NCBI GenBank assembly: GCA_037074705.1
Contig: CM073591.1
Span: forward strand, 164,948,032-165,012,031
Length of the DNA stretch: 64,000 nucleotides
Source: Zhengitettix transpicula
Taxonomy: Eukaryota > Arthropoda > Insecta > Orthoptera > Tetrigidae
Direction: 5' to 3'
Position 1 is the stretch's first letter, and the number at the start of each line of letters is the position of its first letter. Below, in pieces: positions 46,631 through 60,806 of the stretch. Position numbers and translations under genes: made by a program. The notes beneath the pieces were generated by a model, which ran no database searches, had not been told where the DNA came from, and worked only from the letters and a program-made list of their open reading frames with translations.

Positions 46631-49600
46631 TTAAACGCAGAAAAAAAACGACCGAATAAGAATAGCGGTGAATTATTTCGAGGCTATCTTAAATTGTCAT
46701 CCATAAATTTTAGAAAGTTAAAACTTAGAACTCAGTCCGCCAATTTTATGTTTCTAACACGTATGTATTGTTTGTTAAACAAATTATTTTCGTAGATACA
46801 GCCAAGAAGTAACAAAAATTATTAAACTGAAACTTGACACTTCAGTACTATAGTTAAAGGAAAAAGATTAACCCAAGCCCTGTTTGTGTCAAAAACAAAC
46901 CGAATCGTACTCATTGTTTTTTTATTATTATTTATTTATTCAAAAAAATTTAATCGAAAGATTTTACATTTGAGTTAACTGTAACGACTAAAAATACGAC
47001 ATAGACACTTGTCTTCCTTGTTGATGTTGTTCTGAGAAGGTTGGGTGGAAGTTGGAAAGTGTATTAGTAATTTCGGTTTGATGTGTAGGGGAATATTGGG
47101 TTAAGATTGCAGAGGGAAGGTGATTGTGGAGTTTATGGTGAAGGTAGATGCCAGGATATGTCTGACATGCTCACGGGACTCAATGTTTTAATTCCTGTAT
47201 GAAGTATGCATAGTCTTAAATACCAGAGTATCTATAAACAGCGTCAAAAGTATCAACAATTTTTTTTCTAAATTTTTATGACAATACGGTAGATATACTG
47301 TATAATCGTACTAATTTAAATAGATAAAAACTGACGTAATCCAGTAATTTCCATTTACTTTAAATACATCTAGCAAAATATGCAGAGAATTAGTATTGAT
47401 AAATGACAGCGACGTTATTTACAACTATTAATTACGCGTATTCGATCAATAATTGCTGAGACAATAATTTCCTTTGGCAACCAAGACTATCAAAATATAA
47501 ATCGGCCATGAAGAGGTGCTTAAAACTGAAAGTTAATCAATTTGTTTCCCAATTTTATTGAAGGATTTATACATATTCATAAGCAATAATTCGGAATTGG
47601 TAGGCTAAATATGAATGATAATGTAACGAGGGGATCTCGTGACAAGTTTCGTCGTAAATAGACAAGACCCGTGCTAAAATAGGAATGGTGTTTTCCTGAC
47701 GCACAATGGAAAGATTGGTAATTGCGGGCGAGGAATTCCAAACACTCAGTGTCGCCCGCGTCGACAGTCGCCATTTATCAGCGTCACGCTGTGCCGGGAA
47801 GGGGGGGGGGAGAGGAGTAGGATAGTGGGATAGAGAGGGGAAGGGCTGCGGTAACACAGTCTCAGACCTATGGGCTTTCCTTGTTTTCAGGTCACCGGCG
47901 AAAGCCAAATATATCCGTCCTTGTAAATCAAAGATTCTAAACGACTTTGGCGTGGTAAGGAAAATCATTCACTTTGTAAGTATCAAGGCTTTCACAAATT
48001 CTAATATTCCCAAAATATAACATAACAACATACGTCACATGAAAATAGAATCAGTAGAAAATCAGTTTTTTATTGCCTTCAACGTTAATATAAGTTTCAG
48101 TAATTTAAACGGTTTAAATTACAAGAAATTGATAATGTGTAATTGTAAAGAAAACAGTTTCAGACATAAGCCCACGTAATTAGTTCAGTCGAATGTAAGC
48201 CAGCAGTATCTTCGTTTGTCACATCTGAATAAAAGTCCATTATTATCGAATTATATCTAATTGATATAAAGCATAACAATTTGATGTTTTTGTTCGCAAC
48301 TGTTCCGGATAAATTCACAGAATGTGGCAAATAAATATTCGTAAATAATTCAGTTGTTACTAGTACAAACAGTTTACATGTGACCAAACACAACAAACTG
48401 ATGCAATCAAAATAAAATGTTTTCAATCGTTCTGTTTACATAACAATTTCCAATAACTCAACACGAGTAATCTTCTTTACATTTTACTTGTATACAATAG
48501 CAAAAACCAATCATTATGTTAATTTGTAACATTTAAAGTACTAAACCAACATATTAATGAATATTAATATGTTTTAATGTTTATATAGGAAGTAATATAT
48601 TTTCACCATTTATCTTAATAAATAAAATAACATTTTGTAATTTTCATGGATCAAATATTCGCTTTTACGTAAATAAACTATTTAATAGGTTGACGAAAGA
48701 TAGCTATCATAATCTCGAATATTGACTAAAATATTTATTATTATTATTACGTATAGTATTATTAAAACGTATTCTAAGACATGAATATGTTAAAAGGTTC
48801 GTTAATAATTAATTGAGATAAAATATGAGCGTTCCCTCCAAAATGCAACCCGCAATACACAATCCCATATTACAGAAAATAGCTCTTCTTATTACAAGCT
48901 ATCTCACACACAGTTGATCATTTTCAATATTCACTAACCTCACATGTATTTTTCTTAAAGACATACATCATAAAAACCCGGAAAAAACTACGCGAAACTT
49001 CGAAAATAATGTAGCAATTTACAAGTCGCTAATTTTGTGAAGCGCTACCAAATTTGCTTTCAAACAACACATTCTTCATATAGCTGCGATGTTTAAGGCG
49101 GCTCAACTTCAATAACTGTTCGCAGCTTAGATTCGCACAGTGGAAATAAATATTTTAACAGGTAAAGTATATTTAAGCTAAATCATAGTTGCATTAGTAA
49201 AGAAAGAATATGTTGATTTCTTACCAATTTATTGATAAAATCAGGCACTTCATTGTCCCAATGACCACTCTTTAATTTATCTTCATGTTAATTTCTCTTG
49301 AATTATTGAATTACTGCGGTGTGGAAAGGAAATGGGAAGACTATCGCATTCTGTTCTTCGTTGTAGCGACTTCGGTTAGTAGATGGCAGCTCTTTCAGAA
49401 GCAGAAGAAAAATACTCCCCCTTTAGGATAAACGGGTTGGAAGTATTTTCATTGGTATTCGTCCAAATTTAACATTAGAAACATGAAATGTGGCAACACT
49501 GAATAATGCAGAAAAATTGAAATGAACAAGTGTGGAGTTAGTATAAAAGGAGTAAGTGAAGTGAGAAGGAAACAATGTTTTATTGAGGTGGGAAAGGGAA

Positions 49601-51779
49601 GTTGCGAAAACAATGAAAAGTCAATTTCTTTGCCTAAACTACAGTGCGTAATAATAGTTTTATGTTTGTAAAAGTAAGTGCAGACCCGTTCGATATATTG
49701 ACGGTACAAGTGTCAACAACTGTTCACAAAGATGAGAGGATTGAGAAAATGTATTGCGCAATTAGAGAAATATTAAACCAAAAAAAAGAAAGATTATGAT
49801 AGTGTTGTGGGGAAAATATGTTTTATTCTTAAGCTACCATGCGGATCTATCCTATTCGTAGCAAATTAAATACATAACGTAAATAAATATTTTATTTTAC
49901 TTTCTCAGATATAAAATATTTTACGTTGTAATAGCAGGTCGAATTTAAAAGAATATCATCAATATATCATGATACACAGGATAAAATTGATTTTCGTCTT
50001 TCAGATAGTTTCAATTAAATATTGAAACCTCAAAATGAATATTCCATCTTAAATTAATGTATCTGATGTTACATTATGCTAATAACTGTGTTATATATTT
50101 CCTAATTACAAATAAAAGATTAATCGCAACTTTTTTAAAAAAATTATGAATTTTTATGAGTATTGAGCATACATTTAGTAAAGCAGTCGAATGAAATTTT
50201 TTCAGTGAGTGGAATTTTTTAAATATATCGAAGTAGTGAAAAGCTCGTCTGCAGATTACGGAGTAAATTTTAAGCAGCTATTAGGTGAAGCGGGGGTGTT
50301 ATTCAATTCTGGCCTATGCCGCACCGCTGATAGCATTCCCACGCAGCGCGCTCTCACTAATTCAATAACAGAAATACTGCTCTGCCACCGAGTTGCTAGC
50401 ATTTCGATAATTTCGTCAATCTCCCAGCTAATTCAAGAACAAATCTACCTTTCATTGGGATAAATCTACAGCAGGCTTCGAGAGTTGTCAGATGTGCACA
50501 TCTCAAATATTTAACTTCGGTTAAAGCCGTTGGCGAAGGGCTTTAAAATAATATAATACGTTTAGAGGATTTTCGAATTAATCTCTAATTCTTCACTAAA
50601 TAGTAAAGTGATTTTTTTATCTATGGAAACACGTGACTTGTTTAGTAATTCTACAAAATTTCACCATGGATCAGTCAATATTATTATTTAACTTAAATAT
50701 ATTTAACTACAAATTAGCATCGTATCTTTGGCAATTACATGAAATTAATCATTTAACAGAGTCGGAGCAAAATATGAAAAAGTTCAATATAATTTTTAAC
50801 ACTAGAGATAATAAAATACTTAGTACTTGGTACCGTTAGATCACTAAAAATCCACACTACTTCTGTTATCACTTTAATTTTTACTGTTTTTATTTACTAA
50901 AAATGTAATCACAACCTTAAGTACAATTCAGTATGCATTCCCAATCAAAAATGTAATTATATGCCGATAATAATAATAATTTATAACAGAAAAGCAATGA
51001 GAATCATATTTTCTTCCAATAAATAATAACGAATGAATGTATGTTTCACATACGCTCTTAAAACGCAGGGTTCAATTTCAAGCACACATATAATTTGCAA
51101 ATAGTTTGTGGCTTTAGACAACCCTAGCGCCCGAGCCATTTAAAAATAATACGAAAACGGCCGATATTAGTGCCGAAACAATATTTTAGGAATCGCGCCG
51201 ATTCATGGTTTATATTTGAAGTCTAATTTTAACCTATGTCGGCAAGTGAGGATATCACATGTAGTAGTGTAGAAGGGCTGACATAAAATAATGTGAAAAG
51301 GACCGATTTGGATGTAGAATCCTTCGTTCTTGGCATTCGTGTGTTTATTACTGACGTCCACATTCCGGTTAAGTTGAAGTACATCCCACATTGGCATAGA
51401 GTCAGACGGTGAAAATGGTCCAAAATAGCCCCACACTAATACCGAATTCATAATTTTCTATATCATTGAGTGTAACAGTAATACTTCCGATGCCAATTAA
51501 GTCAGTTCGACTCGTTATGCGACGGGTCAAGGGGTTATTTATAAAATATTTAAAATGATCAAGAGAATTAGTGTCAAATTAATTTTTTATTGGTCTAATA
51601 TAAGGCTGGAAAAAATAAATACCCAGGTAACGCTGCGCAATCAGATAGTTGATAATAAAAATCTAAGAGTTGAATAACAATGAATAACTCGCATTTATCA
51701 TAAATATGGGAAACATTAACCTGTTACAACTGTCAAAGGACAGTCCATGACTCCAAATTTATATTTGTTCCACTAATTT

Positions 51780-51782
<3 letters not shown>
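46631..51782. other. Mostly AT-rich sequence, no gene recognised
   Basis: A GC-richer block at 47640-47900 has overlapping minus-strand frames (133 codons at 47567-47968; 65 codons at 47577-47774) and a G run at about 47799-47810. The product is not recognised and two frames are open at once, so coding status is doubtful. A second block at 50210-50460 has an 84-codon unrecognised frame. The rest shows nothing. Confidence 0.4.

Positions 51783-51820
<38 letters not shown>
51783..51820. repeat. (TA)n microsatellite
   Basis: A run of about 38 bp, directly followed by GCATACATTCAACTGTATAC and the hammerhead-like motif. Confidence 0.95.
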
Positions 51821-51823
<3 letters not shown>

Positions 51824-51830
51824 TACATTC

Positions 51831-51882
51831 AACTGTATACCTGAGGAAGTCCCAAAATTGAGGACGAAACGTAGCATTATAA
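51831..51882 (+). ncRNA. Hammerhead-ribozyme-like motif beside a (TA)n tract
   Basis: CTGAGGA at 51841-51847 fits CUGANGA. It is followed by AGTCC, loop CAAAATTGA, GGAC, and GAAAC at 51866-51870. Stem II is GUCC/GGAC, perfect. Upstream CTGTATAC could form stem I with AUAC-type sequence downstream, as in the related motif at 28.0 kb, but here the downstream side reads GTAGCATTATAA and pairs poorly. Minimal hammerheads of this form are known from Penelope-like elements. Confidence 0.65.
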
Positions 51883-54800
51883 GGAATTTTGGTTTTAATT
51901 AATTAATACGAATTTTTTCTGATATATTGGCTGCTTCGTTTATTTATTAATCTGTTATATTCAATTCGAATAACAATAATACTTACATAATAGATACACG
52001 TAGTTATTTTAAACTCCCAAAATCTGTTCTCTTCGCAGAATATATCAATTGTGTCACACGGACATCGAATCTGAATGGTTGGGCGTGAAACTTGAGACTT
52101 ATACGAATCACCGTAGTTTAGTGAAACTTTTTGTAACTTAGTGCAAACATATACGGTTTGTACAAAACATCTTCTCAAGAAAATTAATCACAACAAAGTT
52201 TTATTAATATGAACTTCACTTCACCTGAAGTGGCAGTGTCAGCCATGGAAACATTGTGTGCAACAAAATACTGGAAACCCGAGAACTCTTCATCCAACAT
52301 CTACGTCGGAAAACCTACGCTCTCTACTTTATTGATATGTCGATTGAGGATAAATGAACCTGGGGTAGTATGAAACTTACCTCATACTGTCATACGATGT
52401 GAATATCGATTGCATTAAAGCGACAAAAATACATAATGTCAGATAACTTGCTAATTTTTAACGACTGATATTAAAGTTGATCCGAGGAAATATTAGAAGT
52501 ATTCAAATTACAAAGGATGCTGAGAGAATAACATTTTAAGTCTGTAAAAGGAACATTGTAGAGTACTCAATATTCATTAAACAATGCGTAAGGAGAAGCC
52601 TGAAGGCTTCCATCTGGAACAGCCAACCTATTTTACCGTGTTTGAGGTGTCGGCCAGATTCTCTTCTCCGACTAGTTTATATTTGTCTCTTCAGTTCTTT
52701 CACTATATTTCAGATTCTGATAGATAGTTTACATACTTCAGGTACAGGCCGCTACATTTTAGTATGCTTGAAATAATACCGGTTATGTAACCATTTTTTG
52801 CACTAGTTATTTGTATCAATCGTGCATAATTTATCCCTGTTTTATTGTTAAACAATTTCTCTTTCTTTTAAACGTATCTTTTTTCATTCCGTTTAGGAAC
52901 AACTACTGCCTATCAACGATTCTACTTGCCAAAGAAACGAAGTAACTTGCAATTAGGTAACTTTACCTCAATAGCATATCTTTAATAATAAGAAATCTTT
53001 CTTATTAATTTTCAATCAGACGTAAATTTTTCATTTTAGCATATTTTTAACCTGAAACGAACTTAAGGATCAAAACTAGAAAAATAGTGTCATATATGCC
53101 TTGGTGGAACCGTCTGAAAAAGTGTTACTTTTAGAATAAGTGTTTGAAAATAAATTGAAGATAGAGCCGTGTAAAAAAAACGAGCCTAATGGTTACTGAC
53201 AGTATTATAAAATTATTCGAAAGTAAACGAAATAAATTATGAAATTTACAGCTGGTTGTCTATACGTAGCGATGTCTCTTTCTTTCGTAATATAATGTAT
53301 AGAGGGTGGAAAATAACTTCCACGAATAAAAAGTGTAGTACTTTAAACATTTTGAGGGAGTTAAAGTTTACGTAAACTAAATTGTTTATTATTAACCAAG
53401 CTGCATATTAAGGTAATGTCAACGCAAACGTATTATGACAAACAAAGTTTAACATATGACACTTAAAACAAATTTTAATTCAAAAACAGGAAGAATGCTT
53501 TCAATAAAAGTACAGCACTACAGGCTATGAAACTTAATTAACAGAGTAGGGATGAAGAATCACGACCGCGTACTTACACTTACTTGTTTTTTAATTTAGA
53601 ACAAAAATATGAAATATTCACACACGACAGAAAATGTGTAAACATTCCGGACTCAAATAAATGAAACATAAGACAGCGAAACGTGTACTAAGTTATTTTA
53701 AACTAATTTTTTTAATGTTATTGGCCTTAACCACATTTTGTTTTATATAAAAAAATTTATCTTTCATACCCGAAATGCAAAATTAATAAGTTGCAGGGAA
53801 TAGTATGTAAAGTCAATTATCAATCATCCCGACCGTTTTTCATTAAAAAATTATTATTATACACTCCCATACATGACCCTCAGCTAGATTACAAACTCAG
53901 TATTTTTATCACTAAACTATATTACTGAATATTTTCCACTGAAATAGTTTTTGTAAATCAACGAGAATTATAGAAGTCAAATACATATATGTTTCCTCTT
54001 AATGCTGATTCAAGCTTTATATATTAAATTCTATAATAGTTTAACGTTTTTAAAAAGAAAATAGGAACTTCAGTATCTCCACTTTTAAAAAAAGTCTAAC
54101 ATTAAACCATCAAATTTACCTTATTACAAAGGAAACTTAATCAACTACTGCATAACTTCAATTCTAGCTCATATGCAACTTGCACCTTAATAGGTTGGTT
54201 GCCATGATATGCCGTAATGCCTCCAGACCAAATATTGCATACCTCATTTGCCGCCCGTAGTAATTATCCCACTTGATCTGCTATAATTTTGCCAAGCCTG
54301 AACTGGAATATCCGTACATTAAAATTGAAAATTTAAGTTAATTTAGAGATATTTCTAACTATATTTTCATTTCTATACATTTTTTATATTTACATCTAGG
54401 TTTTCGTTAAGAATTTTTTTGAAAAAACAATATTTCTCTGAAATAGTATCATGTGCGTTGTTGTAATACATTCTTCATTTTTACGGTATTGAAACCTTTA
54501 TCATCATAAAACTGCATGTTCTCTACGGTAAATCTGTACAAACGCACTTTTACAACTCTGTTCTTTTTTATATTAAGTGTAATATGGGGAACACTCGTGT
54601 AAAGTGGTCCTCCGGGAAGAAGTAGGGTTTAAATCTCTCTGTAGTGCTGCTGCAGTTAACTTCTTAATGTGTCTACACATTTAAGCCAACGATCCGCCGT
54701 GTGTCTCTTTTTCATTGTAAAACGACTTACGAAATTCCTCCCATTCATACATTTTTATGACTTCCGTTCAGGTTCAGATATCAAATTCAAGATTCAAACG

Positions 54801-54956
54801 AAATTCAAAATTGTATCAGCTTTTACAATATTTCAAAACAGTACGAACATTGACTTCTAGAATCAATCTATTGGACCACAGTTTAAGTATCTAACTATCC
54901 TTGCAACGATTACAAAGCTACATCTAATTTAAATCTTGTAATTAAGATTTTTTTAC
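51883..54956. other. AT-rich sequence, no gene seen
   Basis: ATTTTCAATCAGACGTAA at 53008-53025 is identical to a segment of the retroposon copy at 25.9-26.1 kb and may mark another element end. Nothing else was recognised. Confidence 0.45.
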
Positions 54957-55190
54957 AGTGAGGGAAATCCACATGGTGGCAACTCCCCTTTAATAGCATA
55001 GGAATGGATTTGAAAGGGGTCATGCGGAAGGTAGAGGAAGGTTGCCAAGGATTAACTAGAGCCCCTTGCCTAGACTTCAAGGATCCTACGCCAAAAAGTG
55101 ATGCAGGATAAACCCTAGAAAAACTGCATTAGGTAGCTTGTGCACTTAGTACTTTTCCCACGCCCTTCCGATGACGGGAGAGGGGTTTTT
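54957..55190 (-). repeat. A-tailed repeat family, copy I (3' part)
   Basis: GTGGCAACTCCCCTTTAATAG, AGGTAGAGGAAGGTTGCC, CAAGGATCCTACG and TCCCACGCCCTTCCGATG occur in the same order as copy C. Sense strand minus, 5' half missing, T-rich run at the left edge. Confidence 0.85.
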
Positions 55191-55439
55191 CTTTTATCAT
55201 GCTCGTATATATATACAACATCTTTACGTAAACGTAGTTATAAATTAGTAAGTTGATCCCCCCCCCCTCCTAATGAGTGCACGAACTCTCATGTTATTTG
55301 TCTGAGTGCTATTCTCTCCAAGAATACGAACAGAGTTTTCCTTACTGTTACAAACGTTGTAGTAAATCTCTACAAAATTTTCTCAGGGTCTCCTTCTAGA
55401 CGATCTTTCACGTCCTCACTTTAACGCAATAAACCTAAA

Positions 55440-55546
55440 TCTTTTTTTTTGCTTTCTTGTACACTACCTCTTTCTGTTTTTCTTATTTTCTTTGGTTTTT
55501 CACTTTTCTGTCCTTTTTTTCCTCGACTTTCAACTCCCTTACCCAG
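55440..55546. repeat. Pyrimidine-rich tract
   Basis: About 105 bp of mostly C and T on the plus strand with several T runs. No other feature. Confidence 0.7.
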
Positions 55547-55654
55547 ACAATGAATACCAGTGGGAAGGAGTGAATTTGGTAATTTTTAGTTCACCTGTGG
55601 AGGTCTATGGAGAATGACGCCATTGGGCGAGAGTAGTTGGTCTGCCGTAGTCGC

Positions 55655-56015
55655 CGTTGAAAGGTCGTCCTGGAAGCGAGATCGTCCGGACTCGGACAAT
55701 AGTAATAAGGTTATGGCGAATGAAAAGTTACCGAGTAGTCTAAAGAGTGGATCTACAGAACAGTTATGGTGAAGATCAAGAGAGACAGTCGCTAGAAACC
55801 AGGTTGTCCGGAGACAAACCAGTAGTATTAAAGTTTTGGATTACGAACAGGTACAAAGTCTTTTAAGGAGTGGATCAGAAGTAAAAATTATTAGTCTCTC
55901 TGCTGTCATCGAATTAGAAAGGCTTCATATTGCAAGGTCGTCCGAAGTCGTACCATTGGTATGGAAGTTTATAGTATTTGGAACATAGCAATTCTCTGGT
56001 GACCAGAGACGAACT
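55655..56015. repeat. Degenerate tandem repeat, about 136-bp period
   Basis: GGTCGTCCTGG (about 55663), GGTTGTCCGGAGAC (about 55801) and GGTCGTCCGAAGTC (about 55936) are spaced 138 and 135 bp. Related segments containing GAGTGGATC lie between them. Possibly the leader or LTR of an unrecognised element. Confidence 0.5.
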
Positions 56016-58195
56016 GTCAGGTGATCTGTGCACTATTTTGATTACAATAATGCTGACCAATTTCCCTTGGAAAAAGTATCTTGGGTAACTCATTGGTGAA
56101 ACATCGCACGTACGTAAGCAGGATTCTAGTTGCCTGGTGCACTAAAAAAATTGATTGTGTGTGTCGTGAAAGTTTATTTGAAATAAAACGGCCAATTTTC
56201 ACAATTAAGAGTTTTCATTTATTTAAAATGGTTTGCTTTCGTAAATTCTATGGTATGATGATTGAAATACGAATAAAAATTCGTATGTAAATGTATAATT
56301 TGAAATTTGGTATAATTCAGTGTTAACATTTTGTAGTTATTGAACCGTTAAATTTCATTTCATTTTATGTTCGTAATTTTGGAGATATTGTCTAAGTTGT
56401 CTATTTTGTAAATATAATTCAAACTTTTTGTTTTATATTTTATATTCTTCAAGGGGTCCGTTAAAACGCCTTGGAATACTAGCTTCATTTAAATAAATAG
56501 CCGTTGAAAACTATATAAAATTCGCATAAAATAAATTTTCGGGTTTCAAAATATTATTTATATTTTAAATTAATTAATATTCAGTTTTATCATATTTAAC
56601 CTGCCACTAAATGCTATTAAGAAATTCTATTAAAATTTGATAAATTAAGCATTTCATCAAATAATCATAAATTGTAAAATAAATTTAAATTCCTTTCCTT
56701 TTAAAGGTCAACATTACATTAAATTGTTAAATACAGAAAATAATTAAATATCTTCAAGTTAAATATTATCTTCATCAACTTTGAAAGTGAAAAAAAAATT
56801 GTTTTCAAGTTTTCATTTTGTATATTACAATATATAACTTTTTCAAAATTAACCTTTATTTAATATAATTATTTATAGTTGAATTATTTATAGTTGAAAT
56901 AATGTCCGTATACCTAGCTTATATTTTAAAATAATTATATTAATTTACTCTAACTTATTTTATTCAATTTGTAATTAAATTGCAATTTCATGCATTTACC
57001 ACCGGGCAAACTACCCATTAATAAATTTAAAAAATACATACATATATATGACAACAATTATAATTGTGTTTTGGAAGTCACTTTGCCCTTTCATCTGTAA
57101 AACCCAGGTTAATTTTAAACTGAAATGTCAGAAATTACTTAGTAATGTTTTTAAATTTAAAATTCTTTATTTTATATGAAGCATATAAATGTTACGTAAC
57201 ATTCCAAACATAATTATGGCAATAGGAAAATATACATACATAAATTCTCCCGTGTAGAAGAATAGATAAAATAATTGATATATTGTGCATTGTTTTTACT
57301 ATTTGTGACATATATCTCAGTCAATAATTCAATAGTTAACACAAAGTAAATTAATTCAGCTAAAATAAGTTCAATTTCTGCGATTAAAAATCAGAAAACA
57401 GCAAGGCAAACGCATGTCGTCATAGAATATATTCCCTTACAAATCCCTTTGTCAGATAATAATATGAAATTTTGGCATTAGCCGTTGTTCATAAAATGGA
57501 AAAAATTAGTGAGAATTACGATTTTAATATGTTTAGCTTCCCATGTATCTAACCCTTCGTTAACAATTTCATAATAGAAAGCTATCAAGCTCTAAAATAA
57601 TACTCCGTTTTTTTATTAGATTTAGTGTCGTTTATTTCTTGCAACATAGCCCATTGAAATTTTGAACAAATACCCGACTTAGTACTGAAATGATATATTG
57701 CTGTATTAAATTGTGGGTATAAATTTCCAATCCTTTTCAGGGTACTTGATCACCAAAAATAAGTATTAGAAAAAGCTAATATCCATAAAAATCTGTCATA
57801 TCTCAGTAATAAGAATGCTATAAAACTTTTATCTTAACCATATGTTTTCAAAATTTAATTCTTTCAGTTTTCTTATAATTATTTTTAAAACTTAAGCTTA
57901 CTTTTTATAGATGATCAAGAAGCAACTTTAATTTTTATTGTGACACACGAAGAAACTTTTTCTATAACGATGAGCAACACAATCATTTATTGAAATTTAT
58001 AATAAGTACATATCTGTAGTGGTAGGTTTTTAAAATGATGAAGTTAGATGCTATTTTACAGAATTTATTAATTAATTATCTGAACATGGACAAAATATAA
58101 AAACATACAGTGTTCAGTTAGCCTGACAAAACAAGCTGATCCCTTAATCTCAGTTAAACATGGTCTACGGTAATTCCCCGTAGGCACGTCAAGGA
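56016..58195. other. AT-rich sequence, no gene seen
   Basis: Nothing recognised. Confidence 0.5.
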
Positions 58196-58607
58196 TTGAG
58201 ATACCTGGCAGTTACCTTCGTTGATGTCTGGCCGCTATCGTGTGGCACCCTCGTTCTCTCCGGATCCTCTGGAAACTGCAAGTTGGGTCCGCACGTCCGT
58301 CGCTGGCGACGGTTTGTCCTCCTGTGTTTACTTTCTTTTTACAGCCTCCTCGCTGGATGTAAAAAATCGATCGTCTCGATCATCTTCCGATCGATCTTTC
58401 CTGAACCAAGAAATGTCATTGGTTCAGGCAGTCACGTGTTCACTCAAATTTCTGGGATTTTCTGAGAGACGTTTCCCACGGTGTGACAGTCCAGGTAACT
58501 TCCGAGGGTCAAATCATACGTGTCCAATTTCAGACTGGAGGGATTATCTCCCCGTCTCGGCGGCGCCTGCTCAAATTCCAATTTACCAAGCTCTCAACCC
58601 TTGCTAA
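58196..58607. other. Unassigned GC-rich island with hairpins
   Basis: Open in two plus frames (58196-58465, 89 codons; 58221-58607, 128 codons), neither recognised. It holds the inverted repeat CCTGAACCAA/TTGGTTCAGG (58400-58409, 58419-58428), the near-palindrome CCGTCGC-TG-GCGACGG (58297-58312) and clustered GATC/ATCGAT motifs at 58365-58400. Could be an exon, a transposon terminus or a regulatory island. Confidence 0.35.
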
Positions 58608-60806
58608 TATCTAATTATATTAAAATGAAACATATATATATATATATCAATAATAAAACTATCGCGCTACATATCAGAATAATATATAAATTTCCAAACG
58701 GTTTTATTGGCTAAGGACTTCAGGTTCAGGTCTAATGACAGTGGCAGTAATTTCCCTAAAAACTTTTACATTCGTCTATATTCGGCATACGGAAACATGA
58801 GCACTTGTGATTAATTCTCTTCACCGAGAAAGTCTACAATAATTAGTTCTCCATTCATTCTCCTTGGCTCTTGACCCTTAGGGGGCCTTGACATACTAAG
58901 GCGGCTGCCAGAATGTCATCTTACATGACATATAATCCACCATAATATTTTTTGGAGTGGCGCGTAGGTAGCAATTATTGTCATAATGAATTTAAGAACT
59001 ATCTTTAATTTTATTTCGAGTTATTGGTTGGAAAAAAACATTTTAAAATGGGTACGATGCACTGAGTTCAAAACTTAGATGATCTTTCAGCTCTGAAACA
59101 GTTGAAATAATCTGTAGGTCGATAAGGGCACTATTCACAATTTGACTTTTCGTCATTTTCATGTTTGCGTTCATTTAATCAGTAAACTACTATCTGTTGA
59201 AACTACACAGGGCTTATCCATAAATTTTTACAGACGGTGTTACTTTTTGCTCTCATTTTTTTAAATGATGCACACCAATATTCCGAATCTTGACAATACC
59301 TATACACGTTTTTCCTATTTATAATACCTATATACTGTACTAGCAATTTTAAGCATTTATAAATATAAAATAAGAAATACGATTGTGTTCTTTGTGAGTT
59401 ATTAATCTAAAAACTGCATTTTGAATATTCCCATTAATGATCGAGAAAGCAATACAGCAATTCCAGTTTGAAAAAAATGTTTTTCAAGAAGTCTCAACTC
59501 CATTGATGTGATGTAATAGCAAAACTTTCAAAACCCATAGCGGTATCAACGTTCACAGAATTCAATAAGCTCAGCTACTTTGCAACATAGCCCAAACGCT
59601 TCTGCGTTAAAAGAAAAGCACATTGGCTGACGCAACAGCACTCTTAAGTGTTTCGCAGGGGGAAAAATGCAATCTAAAACAGATGACGGATACTTAAAAT
59701 GTGTGTTTGAAGTGGCGTTTTACTTTTTTAGATTTTTCATCCAAAGTGCAAAATTCGTAATACTGCCGTCGGGCGCGGCTCTAATTCAACAGGCAGCTCG
59801 GCGTCGCTCAAAGCTGTTCTTTGAACCGCGTCTCTTGCAGAATCTGCTTTACTCGCGTTTGTTTATTCTCCCAAAAAAGGAATGATATATTGAGGCTGCA
59901 AGTAAGCATTGTGCTGGCATCCGAAGCACTTAGCAGAGAGGTGTTGAATAACGTGCCAGTTCCACGCTGGAATTGAGCTGAATGCATCACAGACGCTTAT
60001 ATAATATCTCGCCAGTCGCAAAGTTCGGTCCACTCCAGGTAATGAAGCGTTCCTCCACCATAATATATAAAAACGCTACTTATATTTAGTTATTCCATCA
60101 GTTGAATAAATTTAAAAGTTTGCCGGCACTTAATTTAGAGGCTTCTGGGGGTGAAAATACGTTACTAATTTTGCACTTCTCTGCATCAGAAAAACTCTGC
60201 TTCCACCCCGTACTGACAAGTAAGCCTCGATCAAATTAAAGTGAGGGAAGAGATGGAGAAAGACATCAAATGCGTGACACAAACTCATATTTAGTTAGTA
60301 TACGTTCTCTGAGATCTGTAACGTAGATTACATTCAATAAAACCGCAGCTATAATACGAATTACGAAAGTGATAGTAGTAAATAGAATTGTTTGGCAATA
60401 TTTAAGTGGAAAATTTGAATAGATATTAAGTTTTGTCATCGTAATTTGATTATGACTAAAATATTTATAAATATTATTCTTGGAATATTTTGGATTTTGG
60501 AGATTTGATGAAAAAGAGAACTTCAGTATTCTATTTCTTACAGTTTACCTGGTCGTTCGACCATACTCCCAGAAATGAATACTATTTTAAAATTATTAAA
60601 TATTAATATTATCCTAATTTATAACAAGTAAAGTTTCAAGTTCTGAATTTTGCGCTCACGAATATTTTTCTAATTCTTGATAATTTATCAATTTACTGTC
60701 GTTTACATAACTTTATTGTTATAATTCTAAGTATATATATATCCTTTCTAAAATATTTCCATGTCATTATACACGAATAATGTCAAGCATATTTCATAAC
60801 ATATAT
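58608..60806. other. AT-rich sequence, no gene seen
   Basis: The (TA)n run near 58632 and a short frame at 59667-59885 are unremarkable. Nothing recognised. Confidence 0.45.
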
